Origin: an uncultured Lachnospiraceae bacterium | GTDB taxonomy: Bacteria > Bacillota > Clostridia > Lachnospirales > Lachnospiraceae | Length of the DNA stretch: 61,126 bases | Reading direction: 5' to 3' | Assembly (NCBI GenBank): GCA_947575805.1 | Contig: CANPOY010000013.1 | Span: 1 to 61,126 of the forward strand | Part shown: in pieces, positions 16,446 to 25,362 of the stretch | How the letters are laid out: each line of letters opens with the position of its first letter | Position numbering within the stretch: position 1 is the stretch's first letter | The notes under the pieces: model-generated | Seen by the model: the letters and a program-made list of their open reading frames with translations, nothing else | What the model was told of the DNA's origin: nothing | The model's database searches: none | Program-made: the position numbers and the translations under genes

Positions 16446-19439
16446 ATGAAGCAGAGGTATCATATATCCGGCATGACCTGTTCCGCCTGCTCGTCCCATG
16501 TGGAAAAGGCGGCAAACAAGCTGGATGGAGTGAGGAAGGCTTCCGTGAATCTGTTGACGGAGACCATGGAAATCGAATATGACGAGAACGTATTGACCGA
16601 TGAGGCCATAGAAGCGGCAGTAGAGAAAGCAGGATACGGAGCCAGTCTGATAATCGGGGGCAGCCGTACAGCCGGAGACGGGAAGGAAGGCATTGTTTGC
16701 GGGCAAAGCTGTGGCAGCCGGGGAGCTGCCTATGGTGGCGGAAACCGGGGCAGGGAGAGCGTGCAGCGTCAGGCCAGGGACGAGGCAAGGGCTATGAAGC
16801 GGCGGCTGGCAATTTCCATTGGCTTTCTGATTCCGCTGATGTATGTGGCCATGTATCATATGTATTATGAATGGTTCGGGCTGCCGATTCCCGGGTTTGT
16901 GCACAGGTTTTTCCATGGGAGCGAGAATGCCGTGACCTTTGCCATGACGCAGTTTATATTGCTGCTACCCATTTTATATATGAATCGGAAGTTTTTCTCC
17001 GTGGGCTTTAAGACACTGGGGCATTTGTCACCAAACATGGACAGCCTGATCGCTCTGGGAGCTTCCGCGGCCATAGGCTACGGCATCTTTGCCATGTACC
17101 GGATCAGCTACGGCCTGGGGCATGGGGATATGGCAGTGGTGGAGCAGTATTCCCACGATCTTTATTTTGAATCGGCGGGGATGATTCTTACGCTGATAAC
17201 GGTGGGGAAGTACTTGGAGAGCCGGTCCAAGGGGAAGACCAGTGAGGCAATTACAAAGCTTATGGACTTATCGCCCAGGACGGCTACAGTGGTGGATGAG
17301 GACGGAAAGGAGCGGGAGATTCCTACGGAGGAGCTGCGGAGCGGGGATATTTTCCTGGTAAGGCCGGGGAGCCTGGTGCCGGTGGACGGTACGGTGCTGG
17401 AGGGGAATTCCAGCATCGACGAGGCAGCGGTCACCGGGGAGAGTATCCCGGTGGAGAAACAGCCGGGGGACAAGGTGGTTTCCGCTACGGTGAACAAGGC
17501 GGGCTTCTTAAAATGTCGGGCAGACCGGGTGGGTGAGGACACTACTCTGGCCCAGATTATAAGGCTGGTGGAAGAGGCCGGTGCCAGCAAGGCGCCCATT
17601 GCCCGCCTGGCGGATAAGGTAGCGGGAGTGTTTGTGCCGGTGGTCATCTGCATCGCCCTGGTGACCCTGGCAGTCTGGCTGATTGCCGGTGCAGGAGCGG
17701 AATTTGCCATATCCTCCGCCATAGCGGTGCTGGTCATATCCTGTCCCTGCGCCCTGGGGCTTGCCACGCCGGTAGCGATCATGGTAGGCACCGGCGTGGG
17801 GGCAAGGCACGGCATTCTGATTAAGTCCGGGGAGGCCCTGCAGCAGGCGAAGGAGATCGATACGGTAGTGCTGGATAAAACCGGCACCCTTACCTCCGGA
17901 AAGCTGCATGTAACAGGAATCGGCTGTTATGTACAGGATATGTCTCTGGAGACCATGGTGAGCATTGCGGCGGCTCTGGAAAAAAAGAGTGAGCATCCCC
18001 TGGCGGAGGCCATTGTGGCTTATGCGGAGCGGGAAGGAATGGAGCTGCCTGAAATCCGGGATTTCAAGGCAGTCTTCGGCAGAGGTGTGGAGGGCGTGCT
18101 GGCGGAGGACATTGCCCCCCGGACAAGGGCACCCCGGCCGGACGGAAGCGACGGACCCACGGCAATATTCCTGGCAGGGAAGAGAGAGGACGGTGCCAGG
18201 GTGGTCTTTACGTCCACCCAGGGAGCGGAGGGAGATGCCGGGAAGGGGCGGGCACAGGAAAAGGCCGGTATTTTGGAAGCAAAAGAGCAGGGAGATGCTG
18301 CCGTTCTTGAAAGGATACTTGAGGAGGGGCTTGCGCCGGACTCCGGTGCAAAGGCAGGAACCCGGTACTTTGTAGGAAACCGGGCTTACATGGAGGAGAA
18401 CGGAATAGTCATTGACCAGGCGGCAGCCCGAGGCCTGGATTCCATAGCCGAGGAGGGCAGGACACCGCTGCTGATAGGAGAGGAAGGCCGTCTTCTGGGC
18501 TGCATCGACGCAGCGGATCAGATTAAGGGAAGCTCCTGCGCTGCGGTGCAGAAATTTCGGGAAATGGGCATCCATGTGGTGATGCTCACAGGGGATAACA
18601 GACGTACGGCGGAGGCCGTAAAGCGGCAGCTTGGCATGGAAGAGGCCGTGGCGGAAGTTCTTCCCCAGGATAAGGAAAAGAAGATCCGGCAGATGAAAGA
18701 GGGCGGAAGAAAGGTGGCCATGGTGGGGGACGGCATCAACGACGCCCCTGCCCTGATGGCGGCAGATGTGGGAATGGCGATCGGGGCAGGGACGGATGTG
18801 GCTCTGGAGAGCGCCGATATTGTCCTGATGAAGAGTGATCTCAGGGACGCCGTGACGGCCATTGGCTTAAGCAGGGCAGTAATTCGCAATATCAAACAGA
18901 ATCTGTTCTGGGCATTTTTCTACAATGTCATCGGTATTCCCCTGGCGGCGGGAGTGTGGTATCCTGTATTTGAAATCAGGCTTAACCCCATGTTTGGGGC
19001 GGCGGTCATGAGCCTGAGCAGCATTTTCGTGGTGGGGAACGCTCTGAGACTCAGAGGCTTCAAGAGCGGCTTTCCGACAATGGCTGCAGGAAAAAGGCAG
19101 GCAGCGTCTGCACCCGCAGAAGAGGCAGGGAAAGCTGCGGCGTCAGAGGAAGCTGGCGCAGAAATGAAAGCGAAAACAGAAAAAGCACAAAACAAAGAAA
19201 TCACAAAACAGGAAAGAGAGGACAACACAATGACAAAGATAATGACGATCGAGGGAATGATGTGCGGAAACTGCACGGGCAGGGTACAGAAGGCGTTGGA
19301 GGCTGTGGCAGGTGTGAGTGCCGTTGCCATGAGCCTGGAAAACAAGACAGCCACCGTGGAGCTTGCGGGTGAAATCGGCGATGATGTGCTGACCGGTGCA
19401 GTCAGCGAAGCGGGCTATGAAGTAACGAAAATAGAATAA
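16446..19439 (+). CDS. copA: Copper-exporting P1B-type ATPase with N- and C-terminal HMA domains
   Basis: This 997-residue ATPase exports Cu(I). The N-terminal HMA domain has GMTCSAC (residues 9-15). The membrane part carries CPC (433-435), with the YN and MxxSS residues of Cu(I)-type pumps in the last helices. DKTGTLT begins at D477 and GDGINDAP is in the P-domain. The ATP-binding domain has an unusually long Gly/Ala/Glu-rich insertion (about 556-640). After the last helix comes a charged linker and a second HMA domain (GMMCGNC, 937-943) that looks like a CopZ chaperone. A Shine-Dalgarno-like GGAAAGAGAGG and an in-frame ATG (19230) precede that domain. AAGGGGGA precedes the gene start. Confidence 0.93.
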   Translation: MKQRYHISGMTCSACSSHVEKAANKLDGVRKASVNLLTETMEIEYDENVLTDEAIEAAVEKAGYGASLIIGGSRTAGDGKEGIVCGQSCGSRGAAYGGGNRGRESVQRQARDEARAMKRRLAISIGFLIPLMYVAMYHMYYEWFGLPIPGFVHRFFHGSENAVTFAMTQFILLLPILYMNRKFFSVGFKTLGHLSPNMDSLIALGASAAIGYGIFAMYRISYGLGHGDMAVVEQYSHDLYFESAGMILTLITVGKYLESRSKGKTSEAITKLMDLSPRTATVVDEDGKEREIPTEELRSGDIFLVRPGSLVPVDGTVLEGNSSIDEAAVTGESIPVEKQPGDKVVSATVNKAGFLKCRADRVGEDTTLAQIIRLVEEAGASKAPIARLADKVAGVFVPVVICIALVTLAVWLIAGAGAEFAISSAIAVLVISCPCALGLATPVAIMVGTGVGARHGILIKSGEALQQAKEIDTVVLDKTGTLTSGKLHVTGIGCYVQDMSLETMVSIAAALEKKSEHPLAEAIVAYAEREGMELPEIRDFKAVFGRGVEGVLAEDIAPRTRAPRPDGSDGPTAIFLAGKREDGARVVFTSTQGAEGDAGKGRAQEKAGILEAKEQGDAAVLERILEEGLAPDSGAKAGTRYFVGNRAYMEENGIVIDQAAARGLDSIAEEGRTPLLIGEEGRLLGCIDAADQIKGSSCAAVQKFREMGIHVVMLTGDNRRTAEAVKRQLGMEEAVAEVLPQDKEKKIRQMKEGGRKVAMVGDGINDAPALMAADVGMAIGAGTDVALESADIVLMKSDLRDAVTAIGLSRAVIRNIKQNLFWAFFYNVIGIPLAAGVWYPVFEIRLNPMFGAAVMSLSSIFVVGNALRLRGFKSGFPTMAAGKRQAASAPAEEAGKAAASEEAGAEMKAKTEKAQNKEITKQEREDNTMTKIMTIEGMMCGNCTGRVQKALEAVAGVSAVAMSLENKTATVELAGEIGDDVLTGAVSEAGYEVTKIE
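19230..19439 (+). other. Possible internal translation start for a CopZ-like copper chaperone inside copA
   Basis: The ATG at 19230 (residue 929 of CopA) is preceded at 9 bases by GGAAAGAGAGG. The 69 residues that follow form a complete HMA domain (MTKIMTIEGMMCGNC onward). In related genomes the chaperone is commonly a separate gene directly after copA. Either the two genes fused here or both a long and a short product are made. This is inference from the sequence. Confidence 0.45.
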
Positions 19440-19493
19440 GCGCCTGTTCACGGGACTTTACATCTTTTTTAGAGAAGTTTATAATTTCTTTAT

Positions 19494-19521
19494 TGATTTT
19501 CGTCTGTTGTGTGTTATATTC
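19494..19521 (+). promoter_or_regulatory. Weak candidate promoter of clpB
   Basis: TTGATT, a 16-base spacer and TATATT lie about 60 bases before the ClpB start. No CIRCE element is seen, and I could not confirm a CtsR box. Confidence 0.35.
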
Positions 19522-19579
19522 ATTATAGAACAGACAAAGCGAAATGGGACGGAACATGTTCCCGGAATTGGGGGTTTGT

Positions 19580-22168
19580 ATGAATATTCAGAAATTTACA
19601 CAGAAATCCATGCAGGCAGTGGAAGGCTGCGAGCGGCTTGCCTATGAGTACGGGAATCAGGAGATCGAGCAGGAGCATCTGCTCTACAGCCTGCTTACGT
19701 TAGAGGACAGCCTGATCCTGAAGCTGATTGAGAAGATGGAGATCCAGTCAGAGCACTTTACAGGAAGGGTGGAGAAAGCTCTTTCCGGGCGTACCAAGGT
19801 TCAGGGCGGCAAGGTCTATATAGGAGAGATGCTGAACAAGGCGCTGATCGGCGCCGAGGATGAGGCCAAATCCCTGGGGGACGAGTATGTATCCGTAGAA
19901 CATTTGTTTCTGGCGATGCTTAAGAATCCCAACCGGGGGATCTCTCAGATATGGAAGGAGTACGGCATCACCAGAGAGCGCTTCCTGCAGGCACTGTCCA
20001 CGGTGAGAGGCAACCAGCGGGTTACCAGTGACAATCCGGAGGCCACCTATGATACCCTGAATAAATACGGGCAGGATCTGGTGGAGAAAGCCAGGAATCA
20101 GAAGCTGGATCCTGTCATCGGCAGGGACAGTGAAATACGCAATGTGATCCGTATCCTGTCCAGAAAGACAAAGAACAATCCCTGTCTGATCGGCGAGCCC
20201 GGCGTGGGAAAAACCGCCGTGGTGGAGGGCCTTGCCCAGCGGGTCGTCAGGGGAGATGTGCCTCAGGGGCTGAAGGATAAGAAGATCTTTGCACTGGATA
20301 TGGGAGCCCTGGTGGCAGGCGCAAAGTACCGAGGTGAATTCGAGGAGCGTCTGAAGGCAGTGCTGGAGGAGGTAAAGAACAGCGACGGCCGGATTATCCT
20401 CTTCATTGACGAGCTGCATACCATAGTGGGGGCAGGCAAGACGGACGGCGCCCTGGATGCCGGCAATATGTTAAAGCCCATGCTTGCAAGGGGAGAGCTT
20501 CACTGTATCGGTGCAACCACGCTGGACGAGTACAGGCAGTATATTGAGAAGGATGCGGCCCTGGAGAGGCGGTTTCAGCCGGTACTGGTGGAGGAACCGT
20601 CGGTGGAGGATACCATTTCCATTCTGAGAGGGTTGAAGGAGCGCTATGAGGTGTACCACGGCGTGAAGATCATGGACAATGCCCTGGTCAGTGCGGCGAT
20701 GTTGTCCAACCGTTATATATCAGACAGGTTTCTGCCGGATAAGGCCATTGATCTGGTGGATGAGGCCTGCGCCCTGATCAAGACGGAGCTGGATTCCATG
20801 CCTACAGAGCTGGATGAGCTGCAGCGGAGGATCATGCAGATGGAGATCGAGGAGGCGGCTCTGAAAAAGGAGGATGACCGTCTCAGTCAGGAGCGGCTTG
20901 CGGATCTTCAGAAGGAGCTTGCCGAGCAGAAGGAGGAATTCGCAGGCAAGAAAGCTCAATGGGATAATGAGAAGGCCTCCGTGGAGAAGCTTTCCAAGCT
21001 GCGGGAAGAGATTGACAGCGTGAACGGCGAGATTCAGATTGCCCAGAGAGAGGGTAACCTGGAGAAGGCGGCGGAGCTTTCCTACGGCAGGCTGCCGAGC
21101 CTGAAAAAGCAGCTGGAGCAGGAGGAAGAGAGTGTCGGGAAAAGAGAGATGTCCCTGGTGCACGAGAAGGTATCGGAGGAAGAGATTGCCCGTATAGTTT
21201 CCAGGTGGAGCGGCATACCCGTGGCAAAGCTGACGGAGAGCGAAAGAAATAAGACACTGCATCTGGATGAGGAGCTCCACAGGCGGGTCATCGGCCAGGA
21301 GGAAGGAGTCACCAAGGTGACCGAGGCAATCATCCGCTCCAAGGCCGGGATCAAGGACCCGGACAAACCTATCGGTTCTTTCCTGTTCCTGGGGCCTACG
21401 GGCGTGGGTAAGACCGAGCTGGCAAAGTCCCTTGCCGCCGCACTATTTGACGACGAAACGAACATGGTGCGAATTGACATGAGTGAGTACATGGAGAAAT
21501 TCTCGGTGTCCAGGCTCATCGGAGCACCTCCCGGATATGTGGGTTACGAGGAAGGCGGACAGTTGACCGAAGCAGTCAGGAGGAAGCCCTACAGCGTAGT
21601 GCTGTTTGACGAGATCGAGAAGGCACATCCCGATGTGTTCAATGTGCTGCTGCAGGTACTGGATGACGGGCGGGTCACGGACTCCCAGGGCAGGACCGTG
21701 GATTTCAAAAATACGATCCTGATTATGACCTCCAATATCGGCGCCGGCTATTTGCTGGACGGTATCGACGAAGCAGGGAGTATCAGCCGGGAGGCGGAGG
21801 AAGCGGTGATGGGCGAGCTGCGGGTGCATTTTCGGCCGGAGTTTCTCAACCGCCTGGATGAAACCATTCTCTTTAAGCCTCTGACAAAGAAAAATATCGG
21901 CGGTATTGTGGAGCTGATTGTTAAGGATCTGAACGACCGCCTGGAGGAACGGAACCTGAAGCTGGAGCTGACGGCGGATGCGGTGGAGCTGATTGTGGAC
22001 AACGCTTACGATCCTGTTTACGGAGCCCGGCCGCTGAAGCGGTATATCCAGAAGTACGTAGAAACCATGACGGCCAAGCTGATCCTGGAGGATAAGGTGC
22101 ATGGCGGGGACAGAGTGCTGATAGATGCGGAGAACGGTGAATTGACCGCTAAGGTGAAAGGAATGTGA
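19580..22168 (+). CDS. clpB: ClpB disaggregase chaperone
   Basis: I chose the ATG at 19580 ([20 protein letters not shown]) because GGGGG lies 6-10 bases upstream and this is the usual ClpB start; the frame is open from 19544. The 862-residue protein has the N-domain repeats, a first AAA+ module ([13 protein letters not shown] and [12 protein letters not shown]), and the long coiled-coil middle domain (about 400-525). A second AAA+ module follows ([13 protein letters not shown], pore loop [24 protein letters not shown]). This domain order and length are those of ClpB rather than ClpC or ClpA. It should solubilise aggregated proteins with DnaK. Confidence 0.96.
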   Translation: MNIQKFTQKSMQAVEGCERLAYEYGNQEIEQEHLLYSLLTLEDSLILKLIEKMEIQSEHFTGRVEKALSGRTKVQGGKVYIGEMLNKALIGAEDEAKSLGDEYVSVEHLFLAMLKNPNRGISQIWKEYGITRERFLQALSTVRGNQRVTSDNPEATYDTLNKYGQDLVEKARNQKLDPVIGRDSEIRNVIRILSRKTKNNPCLIGEPGVGKTAVVEGLAQRVVRGDVPQGLKDKKIFALDMGALVAGAKYRGEFEERLKAVLEEVKNSDGRIILFIDELHTIVGAGKTDGALDAGNMLKPMLARGELHCIGATTLDEYRQYIEKDAALERRFQPVLVEEPSVEDTISILRGLKERYEVYHGVKIMDNALVSAAMLSNRYISDRFLPDKAIDLVDEACALIKTELDSMPTELDELQRRIMQMEIEEAALKKEDDRLSQERLADLQKELAEQKEEFAGKKAQWDNEKASVEKLSKLREEIDSVNGEIQIAQREGNLEKAAELSYGRLPSLKKQLEQEEESVGKREMSLVHEKVSEEEIARIVSRWSGIPVAKLTESERNKTLHLDEELHRRVIGQEEGVTKVTEAIIRSKAGIKDPDKPIGSFLFLGPTGVGKTELAKSLAAALFDDETNMVRIDMSEYMEKFSVSRLIGAPPGYVGYEEGGQLTEAVRRKPYSVVLFDEIEKAHPDVFNVLLQVLDDGRVTDSQGRTVDFKNTILIMTSNIGAGYLLDGIDEAGSISREAEEAVMGELRVHFRPEFLNRLDETILFKPLTKKNIGGIVELIVKDLNDRLEERNLKLELTADAVELIVDNAYDPVYGARPLKRYIQKYVETMTAKLILEDKVHGGDRVLIDAENGELTAKVKGM

Positions 22169-22174
22169 GGCAAT

Positions 22175-22348
22175 ATGATACCGAAAGACCCGGTAATGCT
22201 TTTGAGCTATATCAATCTGAAGCTGCGGGATTATTACGGCAGCCTGGAGGCCCTTTGCGAAGATCTGGATGTGGACGGGGAGGAAATTGCCGGGAAGCTG
22301 GCTGCCATCGATTATTATTATAGTGAGGAGAAGAACCAGTTTGTATAG
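22175..22348 (+). CDS. DUF4250 domain protein
   Basis: This 57-residue protein (MIPKDPVMLLSYINLKLRDY onward, ending YYYSEEKNQFV) closely matches the small DUF4250 family found in Lachnospiraceae and relatives. It starts 6 bases after the clpB stop with GTGAGG close to the ATG. The function of the family is unknown. It may be co-transcribed with clpB and the following ASKHA gene. Confidence 0.88.
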   Translation: MIPKDPVMLLSYINLKLRDYYGSLEALCEDLDVDGEEIAGKLAAIDYYYSEEKNQFV

Positions 22349-23660
22349 GGAGAAGGCCAGAAATGAAAGCGGAGGGGATCCGGAAAAGAACGGGGCGGCG
22401 GAACCGGCGGCTGCCGGAAGCCGCCGGTCAAGAGGTTTACGCTGCCGGGTCTGCGTGGGCTGCGGGCTGTGCCCCGGTGTGCCTCCGGAGCGATTCCGGC
22501 CGGCAGAAGGCGGCGCCGGCGGGCCTTGTGCCGTGAGTGTACTGACGGACAGTATATTTACCGGGGTAATGCCGGAAGCCCCGAGGAGCGATGTGCGTCT
22601 TGTGACGGCGGATGTGGGGACCACGACGGTGGCCATGCTGCTGCACGGGGCGGACGGAGCCGCGGAGGACAGATATTTGGCAGTGAATCCGCAGACGGCT
22701 TACGGTGCCGATGTGATTTCCCGGATCCGGGCCGCGGAGGATGGGGCAAAAGCCGGGGACATGAGACGGCAGATACGGGGAGTTCTGGAGCAGGGACTGA
22801 ACCGTTTTCTAAAGCGGCTGGCGCCCGGTGAAAGTATGCGGCTGGTACTGGCGGCCAATACGACCATGACTTATCTGCTGATGGGATGGGACACGTCCGA
22901 GCTGGGGCGTGCCCCTTTTCGTGCTACTCGCTTAAGCGCAGGGGAAACGGAAATAGCAGGAGTTCCCTGCTTCGTGTTTCCGGGTCTTTCGGCCTTTGTG
23001 GGAGGAGACATTGCGGCGGGAATGTATGCCTGCGGCATGGGAGAGCGGGAGGACATTACACTGCTCATTGATATGGGAACCAACGGAGAGATCGTCCTGG
23101 GCGGCAGGGGGAAGAGGATTGCCTGCGCCACGGCAGCGGGACCGGCCTTTGAGGGCGGTGTAAACAGGGGCGTGTGGGGAGCGGATATGGCCAGCCGTCT
23201 CGCAGCCCTGCGCCGGGCGGGGCTGCTGGACGAAACAGGGCTGCTGGCGGAAGAATACTTTTCGAAAGGAGTGCGGGTGGGCAATGTCCACGTCACACAG
23301 GAGGCGGTACGAGCCCTTCAGCTGGCAAAGGGAGCAGTAGCCGCCGGCATCGGTACGCTTCTGGACAGGTACGGTATCGGGCCGGAAGAGGTGGACAGGG
23401 TGGTGCTGGCCGGCGGCTTTGGCTATTATCTGAACCCGGAAGACGCGGTGCAGATCGGGCTGCTGCCGGAGGCATTGGCTGAAAAGGCTGTGACAGGCGG
23501 CAATACGGCACTTTCCGGCGCACTGAAGGCAGGCTGGAGGATGATTGCCGGCCGGGGAGTGACGGAGGAGCTGAGGGGACTGGCTGACGGTACGGAAGTA
23601 TTGAATCTGGCGGCAGAGCCGGATTTTGAAGCGCGGTACTTTCGGGCCATGAATCTGTAA
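22341..23660 (+). CDS. ASKHA-domain protein (DUF4445, RACE/RamA-like)
   Basis: This protein matches the ATP-dependent activators of corrinoid proteins (RACE/RamA-like), with motifs TADVGTTTVAMLL, ANTTMTYLLMGWD, LLIDMGTNGEIVL and VVLAGGFGYYLNPED typical of the ASKHA fold. The start is uncertain. I used the TTG at 22341, which follows AGGAGAAG; the frame is open from 22269. A better ribosome site (GGGAGAAGG) precedes an ATG at 22363 in another frame that stops at about 22536, so a frameshift near the start is possible. The N-terminal part has four cysteines spaced CxxCxxCxxC (residues 35-44) but otherwise looks unlike protein. No corrinoid methyltransferase gene is nearby. Confidence 0.7.
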   Translation: MYREKARNESGGDPEKNGAAEPAAAGSRRSRGLRCRVCVGCGLCPGVPPERFRPAEGGAGGPCAVSVLTDSIFTGVMPEAPRSDVRLVTADVGTTTVAMLLHGADGAAEDRYLAVNPQTAYGADVISRIRAAEDGAKAGDMRRQIRGVLEQGLNRFLKRLAPGESMRLVLAANTTMTYLLMGWDTSELGRAPFRATRLSAGETEIAGVPCFVFPGLSAFVGGDIAAGMYACGMGEREDITLLIDMGTNGEIVLGGRGKRIACATAAGPAFEGGVNRGVWGADMASRLAALRRAGLLDETGLLAEEYFSKGVRVGNVHVTQEAVRALQLAKGAVAAGIGTLLDRYGIGPEEVDRVVLAGGFGYYLNPEDAVQIGLLPEALAEKAVTGGNTALSGALKAGWRMIAGRGVTEELRGLADGTEVLNLAAEPDFEARYFRAMNL

Positions 23661-23678
23661 ATATCTTGCAAAGGCAGA

Positions 23679-23707
23679 TTGACATTTTGGGGTATGAATA
23701 GTATAAT
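23679..23707 (+). promoter_or_regulatory. Promoter of the signalling block
   Basis: TTGACA (23679-23684), a 17-base spacer and TATAAT (23702-23707) match the consensus perfectly, about 96 bases before the REC-HD-GYP start. Confidence 0.85.
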
Positions 23708-23802
23708 GAGACTGTTTATGAGCATAAAAGACCCGAATACATATTGGGAGAGAGGAAAAAGTCCACGTATTTTTTGAATGCGGCTGGATTAGGTGAGAGG
23801 CC

Positions 23803-24885
23803 ATGGCCAAACAGCAATTACTGATTGTGGATGACGAGGAAGTCAACAGAGAGCTGTTGCGCATGATGTTTGACTCTGAGTATGAGATTTTGGAAGCGGC
23901 TGACGGGGGTCAGGCAGTGGAGCAGATCGAGAAAAGAGGAGATCTGGTGCTGATTCTTCTGGATGTCGTTATGCCGGTTCTGGACGGCTTTAAGGTGTTG
24001 GACTATATGAAGGAAAAGGACCTTCTGGAAACAATACCGGTTATCCTGATTACGGGCATGACTCCCAAGGAGAGTGAGGGAAGGGCCTACAGATACGGTA
24101 TTGCGGATGTAATGCACAAGCCGTTTGAACCCAGTGTTATCAAACGGCGTGCCCATAATATCATTGAGCTGTACCAGAGTAAACGCAATATGGAACGGAA
24201 GCTCAAGGAGCAGGAACAGGCTATCCGGGAGCAGGAACAGAGGATCCGCCAGAACAATGATTTCATGATTGAGGCTTTAAGTGCCGTGGTGGAATTCAGA
24301 AATGTGGAGACCGGCGATCATGTAAGGCGTATTAAATATTTTACCAGGATTCTTTCGAAATATGTGGCAAAATATTGCCCTCAGTATGGGCTTACGCCGG
24401 AGAAGATCGACCAGATTGCCAGGGCATCGGCGCTGCATGATATAGGAAAGATCGGAATTCCTGACGCGATCCTGTTAAAGCCCGCGCGGCTGACTCCGGA
24501 GGAATTTGAGGTTATGAAGCGCCATACCACCATCGGAGCCGAGATTCTGGAGTCCTGCAAACAGGCCTATGCGGATGATTTTTATCAGTATTGCTATGAC
24601 ATATGCCGGTATCACCACGAGAGATGGGACGGAAAGGGTTATCCGGATCATCTGGTGGGTGAAGAGATTCCTATCAGCGCGCAGATCGTGGCCGTAGCCG
24701 ATGTGTATGACGCGCTGGTAAGCGACAGAGTTTATAAAACTGCATATAGCAACGCAATAGCATATGATATGATCCTGAATGGAGAGTGCGGTCAGTTTTC
24801 ACCTGATGTACTCAAGTGCTTTGAACTCGCTAAAGAGGATTTTTTCAATATTGTAGAAGTCATTAAAATGTTTAATTTTGCTTGA
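23803..24885 (+). CDS. Response regulator with active-looking HD-GYP c-di-GMP phosphodiesterase domain
   Basis: This 360-residue protein has an N-terminal receiver (phosphoacceptor D54 in LLDVVMP, conserved Lys in HKPFEP), a coiled-coil linker (about 125-155), and an HD-GYP domain. The domain has HDIGKIGIPD with H212 and D213, the H in MKRHTTIG, HHERWDGKGYP with GYP at 279-281, and VADVYDALVSDRVY. All known metal ligands are present, so it should hydrolyse cyclic-di-GMP under control of receiver phosphorylation. It is the first gene of the signalling block and is followed by a terminator-like hairpin before the Hpt gene. Confidence 0.92.
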   Translation: MAKQQLLIVDDEEVNRELLRMMFDSEYEILEAADGGQAVEQIEKRGDLVLILLDVVMPVLDGFKVLDYMKEKDLLETIPVILITGMTPKESEGRAYRYGIADVMHKPFEPSVIKRRAHNIIELYQSKRNMERKLKEQEQAIREQEQRIRQNNDFMIEALSAVVEFRNVETGDHVRRIKYFTRILSKYVAKYCPQYGLTPEKIDQIARASALHDIGKIGIPDAILLKPARLTPEEFEVMKRHTTIGAEILESCKQAYADDFYQYCYDICRYHHERWDGKGYPDHLVGEEIPISAQIVAVADVYDALVSDRVYKTAYSNAIAYDMILNGECGQFSPDVLKCFELAKEDFFNIVEVIKMFNFA

Positions 24886-24900
24886 GTTTGTATGGCGGGA

Positions 24901-24945
24901 AGAAGGCTGAAAAGAGAATTACGCATATTTCAGCCTTCTTTTTTA
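24901..24945 (+). terminator. Terminator after the first REC-HD-GYP gene
   Basis: AGAAGGCTGAAA and TTTCAGCCTTCT pair over 12 bases, with a 15-base loop and a T-run. The next gene lies only about 40 bases downstream, so some read-through is likely. Confidence 0.85.
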
Positions 24946-24981
24946 AGTGATCTGTATTGCAGAGAAAAGAGGGATTAGAAA

Positions 24982-25350
24982 ATGGATGAGAGCTTTAAGC
25001 AACGCCTGAAAGAATGCGGAGCAGACGTGGAGACCACCGTCAATCGATTTATGGGAAACGAGGCGATGTATGAGAAGTTTCTGAAGAAATTTACAGATAA
25101 CTCCAATTATTCCGGCCTCGAGGAAAGTATTCGGGAGGAAAATTACGAGGAAATGTTCAAGTACGCCCATACGTTGAAGGGAGTTTCCGCTAACCTGGGT
25201 CTTGATCCCATCTATAAGGCGGCATCAGATCTTACGGAGGAAATCCGCGGGAAGCAGGCGGAAGAGATAGACAAAGGACAGGTGCAGGAAATATGGCAGG
25301 AACTGCAAAGGGTATACAAGATGTTTGAAGACCTGCTGGGCACACTTTAA
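24982..25350 (+). CDS. Free histidine phosphotransfer (Hpt) protein
   Basis: This 122-residue helical protein carries the Hpt motif KYAHTLKGVSANLGL with the phosphohistidine at H63. It has no other domain. It would shuttle phosphate between receivers, most likely those of the two REC-HD-GYP proteins beside it. A weak GAAAAGAGGG precedes the ATG. The sensor kinase gene starts 12 bases after its stop. Confidence 0.88.
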   Translation: MDESFKQRLKECGADVETTVNRFMGNEAMYEKFLKKFTDNSNYSGLEESIREENYEEMFKYAHTLKGVSANLGLDPIYKAASDLTEEIRGKQAEEIDKGQVQEIWQELQRVYKMFEDLLGTL

Positions 25351-25362
25351 AACTTATGGGGT

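Noticed and set aside
19440..19543. CIRCE element before clpB
   Set aside because: The TTAGCACTC inverted repeat is absent; only a weak promoter is visible.
21443..22636. Minus-strand frame of 397 codons over clpB and the ASKHA gene
   Set aside because: Shadow of clpB and following genes; no domain, no ribosome site.
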